Assembly (NCBI GenBank): GCA_017654935.2
Contig: CM065699.1
Span: 12,225,100-12,289,099 of the forward strand
Reading direction: 5' to 3'
DNA length: 64,000 nt
Source of the DNA: Phymorhynchus buccinoides
Lineage: Eukaryota > Mollusca > Gastropoda > Neogastropoda > Raphitomidae
Shown: positions 34,183-45,115 of the stretch, one piece after another
Layout: the number at the start of each line of letters is the position of its first letter
Numbering within the stretch: the first letter of the stretch is position 1
Translations under genes and position numbers: made by a program
Notes under the pieces: generated by a model
What the model saw: only the letters and a program-made list of their open reading frames with translations
The model's database searches: none
What the model was told of the DNA's origin: nothing

Positions 34183-35099
34183 ATTCTTCTCTGTATATGC
34201 TGTAGACATCTATCCTTAGCATAACTGAGCAGTCAGGAATGCAAGATATGGAAATTATGAGCATGGATTTTCTCAAGAGTAATAAAATAATATGCACTGA
34301 TACTAATAAGAGTTCCAAGTACAAGTAAGGGCATGCACACATTGATACAGGAATGTTAAAAGACAATAACAACAACAGAAAAACAACAATCTAATCATTA
34401 CTACACAAAAATAACTTGTTTCAGTACTTTTCCTACATTAATAAACATAGAAACAGGGAATATGATACAAGTACATTGTTGTTCTGATATGTTTTGTGAT
34501 ATGACGTCCCAGGAAAAAATAATTGTCCTGAGATTATCGGTAGAATCTGACAACAGTATGTATTAGGTCATTTTAAAGAAATGAAGATATGTATTTATTT
34601 GGCGAATTGTGCAACATATGTACATACAAATAAATACATGCAATTTTAATCATACAACCAAGCTGAATTTATTCTGAGCTAAGCCTAGAATGCATAATTT
34701 ACATAGTGGTCAAGTAGCAGGAACACTGAGTATGAAACCACCATGAACAGTGTTTAACACATTTAACAGTGTTAAACTTTGAGGCTCTTTTCACAAAACG
34801 AGGTGTGAATTTAAGATAACATACATCACATGCACGGCAATACAAACCAGAGACAGGAATGTATGCTTAACTTTTAACTGCAATTGTTTTAACAAAACAT
34901 TTTCATCGATATACATGTTCCTTCAGTTGTTTTCGTTCCCCAGCTTAAGCGCTCTGTGAACATTTCGTACGGCCTTGGGTGGGAAGATTACGTGTATGGC
35001 TGCTTTTAAAGGGCCCCGCCACATGGGCGGCCATACTCCGACTTCAGGGGACTGCACCTTCAGTGATATGTACATTCAATGAAGAACAAGAAGAAAATA
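34183..35099. other. Intergenic, no gene seen
   Basis: AT-rich, no recognised coding sequence or repeat. Confidence 0.5.
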
Positions 35100-35206
35100 A
35101 TGTGTTTAACGTCCTCCGACCTGGGAATAGGTACATATGGGACATTTATAAATGTACAGAAACTGGGTCGATCCTGGAGGTATTGCAATACCAGGAAAGT
35201 CCCGTA
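35100..35206 (+). repeat. Copy of the TTTAACGTCCTC / CATATGGGACATTT repeat
   Basis: GTTTAACGTCCTCCGACCTG, GTACATATGGGACATTTATA, GATCCTGGAGGTATTGCAAT and GGAAAGTCCCGTA appear in the same order as at 11921-12010. Confidence 0.75.
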
Positions 35207-35603
35207 ACAAGCTGATGTACATTAAATGATATGTACCTTCAGTGATAAATAACCAAAATAATTTATCTGAAATGAGTTTTGGACAGAAAGCAATGCATAA
35301 GGATAGAATAACTCTTGTCTAAAGAAAACCAAAAAGCATTTCAAATTTAAAAAAGCAACTCGTCTTCACACAAATAAGCCAATCAAAATTAACATATAAT
35401 CCTAAGATGAAGTGACTTAAAACTGCAAGTTCTGTAAACAATAAAGAAAAACGATAACACTGGTAACATTAACAACTAACAATACCAGTATCATGGAGAA
35501 GCATAACAAAAAGCTTGCTCTGTAAACTGTAGCAGAAATTCCCAGCACAAAGCATTAACCACAGCAACCAGTGTGGTTAACTGTAACAGTGCATAAAAGT
35601 CAG

Positions 35604-36401
35604 GCGTCAAAGGCATCTTCAAGTGGTGACGCGATTGGCGAAATTGTGCCGTCTGGTAGGTATATTGCAGTTTTGGCAGACACTTTCAAGAAAGCATAGA
35701 GTTCTTGCCTGAAGTCCCTGAGCTATCAGAAAAGCTTACTGATGAGCTCAACAAAGTTTCTTCAAAGGTTCAACAAGGGAATCTATTGCTGCGCTATGAG
35801 CAGGATAGACTGGACCAGTACCAGCGCAGGGAAACGGTCCGGATTGTTGGACTGAAAGAGGAAGAAAACGAAGACCTGGAAAAAAAAGCTGATTGATTTG
35901 AGCAGGAAGGAGGTCGGGGCGGAGTTGGATCCAAAGGACATATTGGCGATTCACCGTGCAGGAACGAAAAAGCAAAATACAACCAAACCTGTGCTTGTGA
36001 AGTTCACATCGAGAAAGAGCAAGGCCAGCCTGATGAAGAAGAAAAATACAACCAGACCTGTGCTTGTGAATTTCACATCGAGAAAGAGCAAGGCGAACCT
36101 GATGAAGAAGAAAAAGGAGCTGAAGAAACACGAAGTGAAAGGCGTCTATTTGAATGACGAACTTACACCACTATGATCAAGGCTTCTGAAAATGTGCAAA
36201 GCAGCGCCTGGTGTGGACAGGGTGTCCACCACCCACGACAGGAAGATTGCCTGCCAGATGAAAGTTGTGCCAGGGACGAGCAGCAGCAGTGGCAACAGCT
36301 GCAATGCGATCTACGTGGAGTCGCCTCACGACCTGTTCCGGATTGGCGTGAACGAAGTTGACTACATTGCACTGGGGCTCCAGCACTTCGTGTTCACCTA
36401 G
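35604..36401 (+). pseudogene. LINE ORF1 (RNA-binding) pseudogene with internal 69-bp duplication
   Basis: Frames pieced in order read SGDAIGEIVPSGRYIAVLAD, ELSEKLTDELNKVSSKVQQG, RLDQYQRRETVRIVGLKEEE, ELDPKDILAIHRAG, KPVLVKFTSRKSKASLMKK, VKGVYLNDELTPL and, in another frame, CKAAPGVDRVSTTHDRKIAC with SPHDLFRIGVNEVDYIALGL. A coiled-coil stretch, then a QRR..VRI.G-type RRM and an I.D.LTP.R..LL...K C-terminal block are typical of invertebrate LINE ORF1 proteins. KNTTKPVLVKFTSRKSKASL is repeated 23 codons later with four substitutions. Frameshifts near 35700 and 36175 and a stop at 35895 kill it. Confidence 0.78.
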
Positions 36402-36660
36402 GAATTTGCTGGAGGTCGTAGTGTTCATCGTCCATTTCCATCTGTCTCGTGTGACGTTTCATCAAAACGTACTTGTGGTGGTAATCATTCTTCATCTAGC
36501 TCAGGTGCATATAAATATTTCTGTTCATCTTGCATTCAATCATCTGGTGAACAATCGTCTTGTGTGGAGACTTCATTCGTGGATTCATGGTGTCTTGAGT
36601 CTTCTGATTGTGATGTCAACGATATCTTTGTTCCTGAAGTGGATGTAGATGTAAATCATA

Positions 36661-36942
36661 GTGACCATATCTTTAAATGTGTGTGGATTACGTTCTCGTC
36701 TTCAGTGTGTTGAGTTTGTTGATTATGCTAAGAAATGTTATGTTGTTATTTGTCTTGAGACTAAAACTGATGACCAAGATGCCATGTTTGTCTCTGACTG
36801 TTTTAGTAAATGGGGTTATATTATTCAGCTTTTTAACAGAAAATGTCTGTCTAATCGCCGCTCTGGTGGCATTGGAATAGCTGTTAGAAAGAATATTTCT
36901 AAGGGTGTAGAGATTTTACCCTTCTCCAAAGGTGTTTATTGA
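36661..36942 (+). pseudogene. LINE ORF2 apurinic-type endonuclease, N-terminal fragment
   Basis: Reads SLNVCGLRSRLQCVEFVDYA, then VICLETKTDDQDA and RRSGGIGIAVRKNISKGV, matching the N-terminal part of LINE AP-endonucleases (.N+.GL.......D+++L.ET..., GG+A++V+). The metal-binding E in LETK is present; the catalytic D/N and H boxes downstream are missing. A stop follows at 36940. Confidence 0.75.
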
Positions 36943-37374
36943 AAAAATCATTGACAGGTTATGATAGACTGTTTGGTTGGTGGTGTTTACATTCCTCCAG
37001 AACTGAGAAGGTTCAGCTTACAGCAATATTGACCTTTTTGGTCCCTGTGAGCCCTGCTTGTGATAGTACCTGACAAAACGAGATATAATATTGGATAATA
37101 GAATTATTGCATAAATGGACGCTTTGCTTTCACAAGGTGGACCTAAGATTCCCAATATTAATATACAGAAAACATAATTTAAACTCTTTGTCAGCTTTTG
37201 AATTAGAGTTATTTGAAGTTTGATATCCACCCAACTCCAAGATACACCATTTGCAGAAATCTCACATTGAAGGAAGAGTCTTAGGTTTTTGTTTCTGTTG
37301 GTTAGGTTTCCAAAATGGTTGAATAAACAAGAAAATCATTCACATTTTGAATTATATGTTGGGTATGGGTAGAA

Positions 37375-37805
37375 TATGTGACCCAGCACCACGAAAGGGA
37401 CATTAAGTCGCTGGGCTAGTTTCTCACAACATGCTTGCAGAGTCAAAAATCTTTTTTTTAAAATCAGTTTTGAGGGATGGGTATTTTCATGCTCTCTCAC
37501 ATCCCATCTTTCATATTTATAAAGGACAATCTTTGTTATGATCTCTAAATACTCCGAAAAGTGCTTTAAAAATGAGTAGGTCAATGCATTTTCTTCAGCA
37601 AGGCTAAACTTCAGACTGTGATTTATCAAAATGTCCGACAGTCACCCTACCAACTTTAAATGCTAATAACTCACAGAAAAACGTTACAAGAATGGTTCTA
37701 TTATCATTTGAAAGAGAATTGTCTGAAGTTTCTAACGGTACCATTTTCTCAGAATGACACTTAATGTTGACACTTAATGTCCCTTCCATGGTGCTAGGTC
37801 ACATA
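37375..37805. mobile_element. 431-bp DNA transposon-like element with ~34-bp terminal inverted repeats (family D)
   Basis: The left end TATGTGACCCAGCACCACGA plus AAGGGACATTAAG is matched by the complement of the right end (ACTTAATGTCCCTTCCATGG and TGCTAGGTCACATA). Three or four mismatches separate the ends. There is no transposase. The short minus-strand frames within show no domain. Confidence 0.85.
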
Positions 37806-37946
37806 TAAAAACAGAGATAAATAAATGTTTTTAGTTAAAGAGAAATTTGATATTTTTAGGGTTGTTGACTCTTTCATGCTTTGCTAAAAAAAATATGCTG
37901 AGAAACTTAATGTAGTATTTTTTATATAATCACATTTAACTTTATT

Positions 37947-38171
37947 AACCCCCTTCACTGCCAGGCAAAATTTGAGAAACTACATTCTTTATTGTTAATA
38001 AATGAAAAAGAAACCTGTGAGACTCAATCTGACAAATGGTCTAGAGATATATCTTTCCTGGCTTGTGGAAAAGGAAAATCTTTCCAGAGCTATGACATCA
38101 AAAGTTATGACATCATCAATGAAATGACACAGCCCCGTAGCAGACACAGAGCCAAGCAGGGAAGGGGTTAA
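37947..38171 (+). mobile_element. TTAACCCC-ended MITE (family E), plus copy
   Basis: Begins TTAACCCCCTTCACTGCCAG and ends CAGGGAAGGGGTTAA (short inverted ends). Internal landmarks are AGATATATCTTTCCTG, AGAGCTATGACATCAAAAG and GACATCATCAATGA. A minus copy is at 57620-57846. The ends resemble those of family B but the interior differs. Confidence 0.8.
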
Positions 38172-38873
38172 GGTAAGTGTAAATTTGAATTTTAACTACA
38201 ATGTTTTCTCAGTTTAGTTTTCTGAAAGAAACAAACAATAGCAATGACAAAACAACCCCCCCAAAAAAAACCAACATTACATGTAAAAAAAATTGATTAC
38301 ACTTACAGTAAATAATATTACAATACAAAGTTCAAGCACATGCATTCAAATAACTTTCTTTTCTTCATAATTCACAATGTGGCAAGTAAAACAATTAGCA
38401 TCAAATAGATATGTTATACCCTTCAGAATATTGAATGATGCTGATAAGCATATATTGCACAAACATACACACAGTATACTTGTAAGGCATAAAATGCATA
38501 GCAACAGGAATATAGCTGCCAACAAGGTTCCTAGTATTGTAATAAAGAACTTAACCTCTTCAAATTTTGGTTCAGTCACAATGCATCAGCTGAGCTTTGT
38601 CAAATAATTTAAATTATAATCATCTATAAGTACTATTTCACTGTAATCCATAGCAAACAACAAAACAATTATTCCAAAAAAAGGAGAATTGGTTATAAGA
38701 AAAAACTCTAAAAAGATTATTGAAGTGCATAAGACTGAACTGAAAGCAAAAACCTATTTCATACATGTAGAAATACAAAAACTAATGCACCAAGATATTT
38801 ACAATTAAACAGTTCAGTTCATGAGGACAAACAGACAGTGAATGATATGTTTTAAACCATGATTGTGAATATA
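38172..38873. other. Intergenic, no gene seen
   Basis: AT-rich, no recognised element. Confidence 0.5.
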
Positions 38874-38991
38874 TAGAGTACCAAGGGGGGTTGTGTACCC
38901 CTCAAAATGACGCAAGCATGATGTAATTTCTCTACGATTTCAAGGGGGGTACGTGCGTACCCAACTAATGCACAGACCTGTTAGTACTCTA
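38874..38991. mobile_element. 118-bp MITE with TAGAGTAC/GTACTCTA ends (family F)
   Basis: Starts TAGAGTACCAAGGGGGGTTG and ends CCTGTTAGTACTCTA. Internally it has GTGTACCCC and GGGGGGTACGTGCGTACCC. A larger copy of the same family is at 50370-50895. Confidence 0.85.
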
Positions 38992-39176
38992 TAGCGTATT
39001 AGAACATATTATTTCTTACTGGTTATTCTTGTCTGCAAACTTTTAGTGTGGATACCTCAAAACAAAACATGGGTGCATAGATCATCATTCAGTGACAATA
39101 AATTTATGATAAAACAGGTTTGAAAAAATTACAATGGCTTAGTTAGAACCAGCTTCATATTATCATAATCTCTCTT

Positions 39177-39207
<31 letters not shown>

Positions 39208-39769
39208 GTTACACCCCCCACACCCACACATACACACAGAGACACACGCACATGTACACACACACATACACGAGTCATACATACATGTGATATTAATCAT
39301 GTACACAGATACCAGTTTTAGTCTTACAGATCTATGTCACAGTCTAGTTAGTTAATTAGTTAGTCTGTTATAGTCCCGTCAACAGCCATGGTTATCTCAG
39401 GACTGTCACCGCATAAAGTTCGACCACGTATAGCGAAACACAAATCCATGAATCTTAACAACGTACAAAACCTGAAAACAAAAAATGTAGTACAATTCAT
39501 AACATGACACTTCTATCATTATACCCTATAGCACATAAGTCCACACAGTGCTGGAAACGTGGAGCCACGCTACTCTCATTTATCAGATCCAGGTTAAAAA
39601 AACAGTAAAAAAGGATAACAAATACATACTAGTAAGCTAAAATACATAAAAAGGGCTATATAAGCAAATATGCACTGCAGAATGGACAACAGGTGCCCAC
39701 TCAAGTGCGTAACGTATCACGCGTGGACGCCAGTGTACAATTTTAAAAAAAATGGCATGTCATAGATTG
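38992..39769. other. Intergenic with (TC)n(AC)n block, no gene seen
   Basis: Microsatellite at about 39172-39270. No coding sequence recognised. Confidence 0.55.
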
Positions 39770-39990
39770 TAAAAAGGAAAAATGTGGAAGGGTTTTATAG
39801 AAAAAATGCAGGTGAATGGACCAATAAGGCAGAAAGAAGTAGATGCCAGAAAGCAAAAAGAAGAGAAAAGGCAGAGTCAAAGAGAGTGATAGAGTAGGGG
39901 AAGTTACTAGCATAGAACTTCCAGAAGAATGAGGAACTATTTCTGCTGAAAGACCCCCCAGTATCCCCACGGGAGGGCCCTATCCGCTTA
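39770..39990. repeat. Dispersed repeat also found at 55385-55575
   Basis: GAAAGCAAAAAGAAG, GGCAGAGTCAAAGAGAGTG, GGAAGTTACTAGCATAGAAC and GACCCCCCAGTATCCCCACG match the order at 55385-55575 with about 85-90% similarity by eye. Confidence 0.75.
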
Positions 39991-40074
39991 AGCCAGCCTA
40001 AGCCGTTGCCCGCCTCCTACGACATGGACGTGTGGTTGGACTTTAGGAGGCTGCTGGGCTCCTCTCCATAAGCC

Positions 40075-40108
40075 CCCCCCCCCCCACCATGATAGGTGGA
40101 AGCCCGCC

Positions 40109-40142
<34 letters not shown>
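40075..40142. repeat. Poly-C patch and (GT)n microsatellite
   Basis: A C-rich run near 40075-40086 and a GT run at 40112-40142. Confidence 0.9.
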
Positions 40143-40143
<1 letters not shown>

Positions 40144-40431
40144 ACAGTCTAATGTTGCATTGTTTTCATAACTTATCAAGAATATGAACTGACTACTCCT
40201 TATTATTCAGAGAAATTCAACAATAACAACAAGAAAAAAGCCTGAGAAAATGTAAAAGGCTGTCAGATCTATTCTATTTACATTAATGTAATTAAAAACA
40301 ACACAACACATTTGATCACACTTACACACACAATTTAATAGGTATACAGCACATGTGTAAACACACAGACACAGACATTTTTTTTTTAAAACAAGGAGAA
40401 TCCAGACACTTAGAAATAGAATAAAACTAAA

Positions 40432-40525
40432 CACACACACACACACGCTGTGACACACACACGCTGTGACACACACACACACACTGTGACACACACAAAC
40501 ACACACGCTGTGACACACACACATT
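40432..40525. repeat. (CA)n with CGCTGTGA insertions, minisatellite
   Basis: ACACACACGCTGTGACACAC recurs four times with small length changes. Confidence 0.9.
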
Positions 40526-41057
40526 GGCTTGATGGAACAAAAAATTATTTGCTTATTGAATGTTCCATCTAGAAATAAAAGTTTGACTTGACACACACAC
40601 ACATACAAATAATTAAAAGAAACAAGCAAACCATAATTATTTATAAAAGAGTTAAATCAATCTGCGTTAGTACTGTAAAAGCGTAGCGGTTTACAAGCAA
40701 CTGAATAATAATAGAAAAGAAAAATGCCAAGAAACAAATATTTTTAACAAATGATCTCATCTAATCAATGTTCTCCAGATACTGAGATAGTAAGATTAAG
40801 AAAGGATGATGGAGACAGAGAGAGCTGAGGGTCAAAGGACTGTCCCTAGCAACTGCCCCCAGGGTGTAGCAGCAGACAAAGCCAAGAGGAGATCCCTTGC
40901 CATCACCTTAACAAGCTTATGATGGCACAGCGAGGACTGAATGAATTAAGCGCACATCACCATGCACAAAACATAAGAGACGTAAGTCGAAAGATGGCAC
41001 TTCAGATGAGGAATGAAACACTGAACATGTCGGTCATTTCAGGTTGAATGACATCAT

Positions 41058-41201
41058 TTTATTGTTCATTTAGCATCACCATCGGTGATTTATCTTAGCA
41101 CATTGTTTTGGTGTTTTTTACAGCTTTATTAGATGATGCCTTGATCAACTGGTAAGTCCAACACATCAAAGTTGACTAATTTTGAGTTACGATAGTTTAT
41201 T
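41058..41201 (-). promoter_or_regulatory. Candidate poly(A) signals of the LRR gene
   Basis: On the minus strand AATAAA occurs at about 41196-41201, 41125-41130 and 41058-41063, i.e. 50 to 190 nt after the LRR stop codon. Which one is used cannot be told from sequence. Confidence 0.5.
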
Positions 41202-41249
41202 TTCTGGTGGAGACATGATTTGAAATGTCAGTAAAGAGAACTTGCTCCA

Positions 41250-43109
41250 TCACAGAGCTGATTCAATGCCCACCACCACCACGCTGCAACTTTTGTGACT
41301 GGTTTCATACTGAGAGGGATCTGACGAGTACATGCTGTCTTTCTGTTTAGGCTGCACCTGCTGCGCCTGCTCCTCTACCTCCAGCGGATCTGCCTGAGAC
41401 GGAGATGGCGGATCCAGCAGGTTGGGATCCGTCACCATCTGGTCCAAAAAGTGTTTGAAAACAAAGCTGCGGTGCGACTCTTTGAGAGATTCGTTGTCGC
41501 AGTCCAGGAAGGGTTCTATCTTGTCCCCCCCCTCCTCCTCGTCATCCTCCTCGTGGCTGTCTGGCTTGCGTTTCTTCTTGAACAGCTGATGGAGCTCTTT
41601 CCTCGTGCGTCCTTTGCGCCAGAGGTACATTGTGAGGAAGAGCATGCCAAAGGCGACCAGAAGACATGCCAGCACAATGCTGATCTGCACAGGGACAGAC
41701 AGCCCTGCTTTGACCGCTGTACCACCACACTTGAGAGCTTTGGGGTCAGACAGATTGTAGACCAGCTTCCCTCTGAATTCACCAGGTGAAGCACACTGGA
41801 TGTCCGAGCAGTCTTTAGGGTGCCGCCTGTGTGGGCAGAAAAGTTTGTGCATGGATCGACGTGATGTCAACCAGTCTGTGAAGGGCAGGATGTGGCAGTC
41901 GCAGTGCCATAGGTTGTCCTGCACATTCACTCTTACCAGTCTGTTGAACACCGTGATCAGGTCCTCAGAGATATTCTGCAGTCTGTTTCTGGAAATGTCC
42001 AAAGTCCTCAGATTATAAAGCTTGCTGAAAATTTTGGCCGACAGCCTTCCCACAGAACAAGCTGAAATGTTCAAGGTTTCTAAGTTTCCCAAATCTGTGA
42101 ACATTTCTGGGTGAAGAACACGAATGGGGTTGTTGGCCAGGTTCAGGGACATTAGACGCGAAACTACAGGCTGCAAAGCTTCACTGTTCAATTCCATCAG
42201 TGTGTTCTGAGAGATGTCAAGGTCTCTCACAGTCAACCCAGCAAAGGCGTCTGAGCGAAGGGCACCAATTCGATTACCAGCCAGAGAGAGTGACATCAGA
42301 CGCAGACCATCAAACTGATGGGCCTGTAATTCCAGCAGCCTGTTGTCATTGATGTACAGATGCTGCAGCTTTCTTAAGGACCTGGAAGAGGCAGAACTAG
42401 GAAATGAATTCAGGCGGTTGTTGCTCAAGTCCAAGAGACGCACCCTGGGGAAGGCAGACAGGAAGCTCTCACTGATGGCTGATATACTACAGTTCTGAAT
42501 CCTCAGTTCAGTGAGAAAGGACAACGCTTCAAAAGCGTCTCTGCCAAGACTTTGGATCTCGTTGCCATCCAGACGCAGATATCTCAAGCTAGACTGTGCG
42601 TGAAAAATTGAAGGATGAAGCTTGTGAACAAAATTGTTGCTGAGGTCTAACTGCTGAAGGCTGACAAGAGGCTCCAGACAGGACCCCAAACGATCAACAT
42701 CATTCCCTGACAGGTTCAACAAACGCAGTCTGCTCAACCCAGCAAACGCCCCCTCAGAAATAAATCTGAGGTCATTGCCGCTCAGGTCAAGCTCCTGCAA
42801 AGCGGTCAGCGGGGAGAAAGCAGACACCTCCAATCGGTGAAGGCTGGTGTTGGTGATGGTGAGATGCTGGATGGACTTGGGGGCCTCTTCCAAATCTCCA
42901 CGACTCAAGGAGTGCAAGGTCGCGCCGTTGAGCTTGAGGCGAGCAGTGTTGTGTAGAAGCTGGGTGATGATGGAGGAGAGGTTGTGGCCCCGGCACACCA
43001 CACTCTGTCCCCTCCCCTCTGGCTGACAGTCACAGCTGTCGGGGCAGGTGGCGCTGGAAGAACACACCCACCCCAGCAGCAGAAACGCGGTCACCACTCC
43101 CCGGTGCAT
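41250..43109 (-). CDS. Leucine-rich-repeat single-pass transmembrane protein (619 aa)
   Basis: A cell-surface, receptor- or adhesion-type protein. Residues 1-20 (MHRGVVTAFLLLGWVCSSSA) are a signal peptide. CPDSCDC at 22-28 opens an N-terminal Cys cap. About 14 LRRs follow, for example LQELDLSGNDLRFISEGAF and LRTLDISRNRLQNISEDL, then the C-terminal cap with WHCDC and further cysteines. A TM helix lies at about 476-497 (ISIVLACLLVAFGMLFLTMY). A 122-residue tail begins with basic RKGR, has HEEDDEEEGG, YSS and YETS tyrosines, and ends ESAL, a class I PDZ-ligand pattern. It has no TIR, Ig or kinase domain, so it is not a Toll receptor; the closest general class is LRR adhesion proteins. ATG at 43109 has A at -3. 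A strong acceptor 25 nt upstream implies a separate 5' UTR exon. Confidence 0.93.
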   Translation of the reverse strand: MHRGVVTAFLLLGWVCSSSATCPDSCDCQPEGRGQSVVCRGHNLSSIITQLLHNTARLKLNGATLHSLSRGDLEEAPKSIQHLTITNTSLHRLEVSAFSPLTALQELDLSGNDLRFISEGAFAGLSRLRLLNLSGNDVDRLGSCLEPLVSLQQLDLSNNFVHKLHPSIFHAQSSLRYLRLDGNEIQSLGRDAFEALSFLTELRIQNCSISAISESFLSAFPRVRLLDLSNNRLNSFPSSASSRSLRKLQHLYINDNRLLELQAHQFDGLRLMSLSLAGNRIGALRSDAFAGLTVRDLDISQNTLMELNSEALQPVVSRLMSLNLANNPIRVLHPEMFTDLGNLETLNISACSVGRLSAKIFSKLYNLRTLDISRNRLQNISEDLITVFNRLVRVNVQDNLWHCDCHILPFTDWLTSRRSMHKLFCPHRRHPKDCSDIQCASPGEFRGKLVYNLSDPKALKCGGTAVKAGLSVPVQISIVLACLLVAFGMLFLTMYLWRKGRTRKELHQLFKKKRKPDSHEEDDEEEGGDKIEPFLDCDNESLKESHRSFVFKHFLDQMVTDPNLLDPPSPSQADPLEVEEQAQQVQPKQKDSMYSSDPSQYETSHKSCSVVVVGIESAL

Positions 43110-43134
43110 CTTGGACAAGTTGCTTCACTTCAGT
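43110..43134 (-). other. 5' UTR end and splice acceptor of the LRR gene
   Basis: On the minus strand, CTTCCTTTTTTTCAG is followed at 43134 by ACTGAAGTGAAGCAACTTG and then CCAAG before the ATG. The pyrimidine tract plus AG indicates an intron in the 5' UTR, so the promoter lies further upstream (higher coordinates). Confidence 0.7.
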
Positions 43135-43371
43135 CTGAAAAAAGGAAGAACATTTTATTTATTTATTATTATATCCAACCTTTCAACTGGTCTTTTGCTT
43201 TAATTTTCACTCTAACCAAAGCCATTTTACACCCAGATTTTAAAAAAAGATAGGCTTTTGTTTTGATCACCAATTCAAGATTTACTTATGTAAAACAAAA
43301 CTCCATCCCTAAAATCAGCAAAACGATGGCAACGCCGTATAAACGTACACCCAATTCAGAAAAGTTATCAC

Positions 43372-43506
43372 TCTCATTTTATTACAGCCCCTTTCATAAC
43401 GACACCCTCGAGCTTTCCATCTTATCACCATTGTCAGCGAGGCGAGCAAGGCATGCACACACAACCCAACCATCCTGCCCACTCCTCCCTCTCAGGGTGG
43501 CCAGCC
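43372..43506 (+). repeat. Dispersed repeat, second copy (see 29844-29996)
   Basis: CTCATTTTATTACAGCCCCT, ACGACACCCTCGAGC, TCTTATCACCATTG and GGTGGCCAGCC appear in the same order as in the copy at 29844-29996. It abuts the 80-bp array. Confidence 0.7.
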
Positions 43507-43514
43507 AACCTGCA

Positions 43515-44474
43515 GCGTAACGAGTCGAGGGGGCAGGTCACGTGTGTACACCCTGCTCACACCACCGGTGATAAAGTGCGACTTCATACTGCACGCGTAA
43601 CGAGTCAAGGGGGCAGGTCACGTGTGTACACCCTGCTCACACCACCGGTGGTAAGGTGCGACTTCATACTGCACGCGTAACGAGTCGAGGGGGCAGGTCA
43701 CGTGTGTACACCCTGCTCACACCACCGGTGGTAAGGTGCGACTTCATACTGCACGCGTAACGAGTCGAGGGGGCAGGTCACGTGTGTACACCCTGCTCAC
43801 ACCACCGGTGGTAAGGTGCGACTTCATACTGCACGCGTAAGGAGTCGAGGGGGCAGGTCACGTGTGTACACCCTGCTCACACCACCGGTGGTAAGGTGCG
43901 ACTTCATACTGCACGCGTAACGAGTCGAGGGGGCAGGTCACGTGTGTACACCCTGCTCACACCACCGGTGGTAAGGTGCGACTTCATACTGCACGCGTAA
44001 CGAGTCGAGGGGGCAGGTCACGTGTGTACACCCTGCTCACACCACCGGTGGTAAGGTGCGACTTCATACTGCACGCGTAACGAGTCGAGGGGGCAGGTCA
44101 CGTGTGTACACCCTGCTCACACCGCCGGTGGTAAGGTGCGACTTCATACTGCACGCGTAAGGAGTCGAGGGGGCAGGTCACGTGTGTACACCCTGCTCAC
44201 ACCACCGGTGGTAAGGTGCGACTTCATACTGCACGCGTAACGAGTCGAGGGGGCAGGTCACGTGTGTACACCCTGCTCACACCACCGGTGGTAAGGTGCG
44301 ACTTCATACTGCACGCGTAACCAGTCGAGGGGGCAGGTCACATGTGTACACCCTGCTCACACCACCGGTGGTAAGGTGCAACTTCATACTGCACGCGTAA
44401 CGAGTCGAGGGGGCAGGTCACGTGTTTACACCCTGCTCACACCACCGGTGGTAAGGTGCGACTTCATACTGCAC
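43515..44474. repeat. 80-bp minisatellite, 12 units, each with CACGTG and ACCACCGGTGGT
   Basis: GCGTAACGAGTCGAGGGGGC starts units at 43515 and every 80 bp to 44395. Each unit carries GGTCACGTGTGTACACCC (an E-box CACGTG; CATGTG in the eleventh unit), ACCACCGGTGGT (a 12-bp palindrome; the first unit is the main exception) and GTGCGACTTCATACTGCAC. Units differ by 0-3 bases, so the array is homogenised or young. It lies about 400 bp upstream of the LRR start codon. Confidence 0.97.
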
Positions 44475-44668
44475 GAAGACCTTACTGCGCAAATTCCTAC
44501 TGCGCGAATCCCTACTGCGCAAAAAGTGTGTGTGTGTGTGAGTGTGTGTGCGTGAGAGAGAGAGAGAGAGAGAGAGAGATAGTAAGAGAGTCTCACAAAG
44601 TAACAGGGAGAGAGAGAGAGGGAGGGTGGGGAGAGAGACAGAAAAAAGCATACATAGAAAGGGTAAAG

Positions 44669-44751
<83 letters not shown>

Positions 44752-44780
44752 TGAGAGAGACACAGAGAGAGAGAGAACAA
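44475..44780. repeat. CTACTGCGC triplet repeat and (AG)n microsatellites
   Basis: CCTACTGCGCAAAT-like motif three times at 44484-44522 (the complement ATTTGCGC recurs near 44790), then GT and AG runs, including a pure AG run at about 44672-44745. Confidence 0.85.
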
Positions 44781-45115
44781 TTTGCGCTATATGATTAGCA
44801 CAGTAGGAATTTGAGCAGAAGAGATGAATCCGGTAGTAAAGCATTCATTGGTCTATTAGTAGTATTATACTCTATATATACACAATGTGGACCAGCATCA
44901 CATGCTGTGTGCTGTAGGCAAATGGAGTTCATCAATCTATGCCGAAGCCGGGAAAAAAACAACAACTAGAAGATGCTTTCTTAATTTTGTTTGCTAATGC
45001 AAACATTTGTCTAAATTGACAAAACAAGCGCCATCCTGCATATCACTATCAGTGACTATTCTGCCAAATTTTATTGACCCATGCCAAGCAGTTTAGGCGC
45101 TACAGCATGGAATAT
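44781..45115. other. Intergenic, no gene seen
   Basis: No recognised element. Confidence 0.5.

Larger units (their letters stand above)
35604..37220 (+). mobile_element. LINE relic with ORF1 and start of ORF2 endonuclease
   Basis: A two-ORF non-LTR retrotransposon truncated at its 3' side: ORF1 at about 35604-36400, then the first part of an endonuclease from 36661. There is no RT. The junction with following unrelated sequence is uncertain, between 37035 and 37220. Confidence 0.75.

Noticed and set aside
41451..42018. Plus-strand open frames inside the LRR gene
   Set aside because: They are antisense shadows of the minus-strand LRR coding exon, which has a full set of family features.
43515..44474. 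CRISPR-like or coding tandem array
   Set aside because: The full 80-bp unit is repeated with no variable spacer, and the frames do not persist across units.
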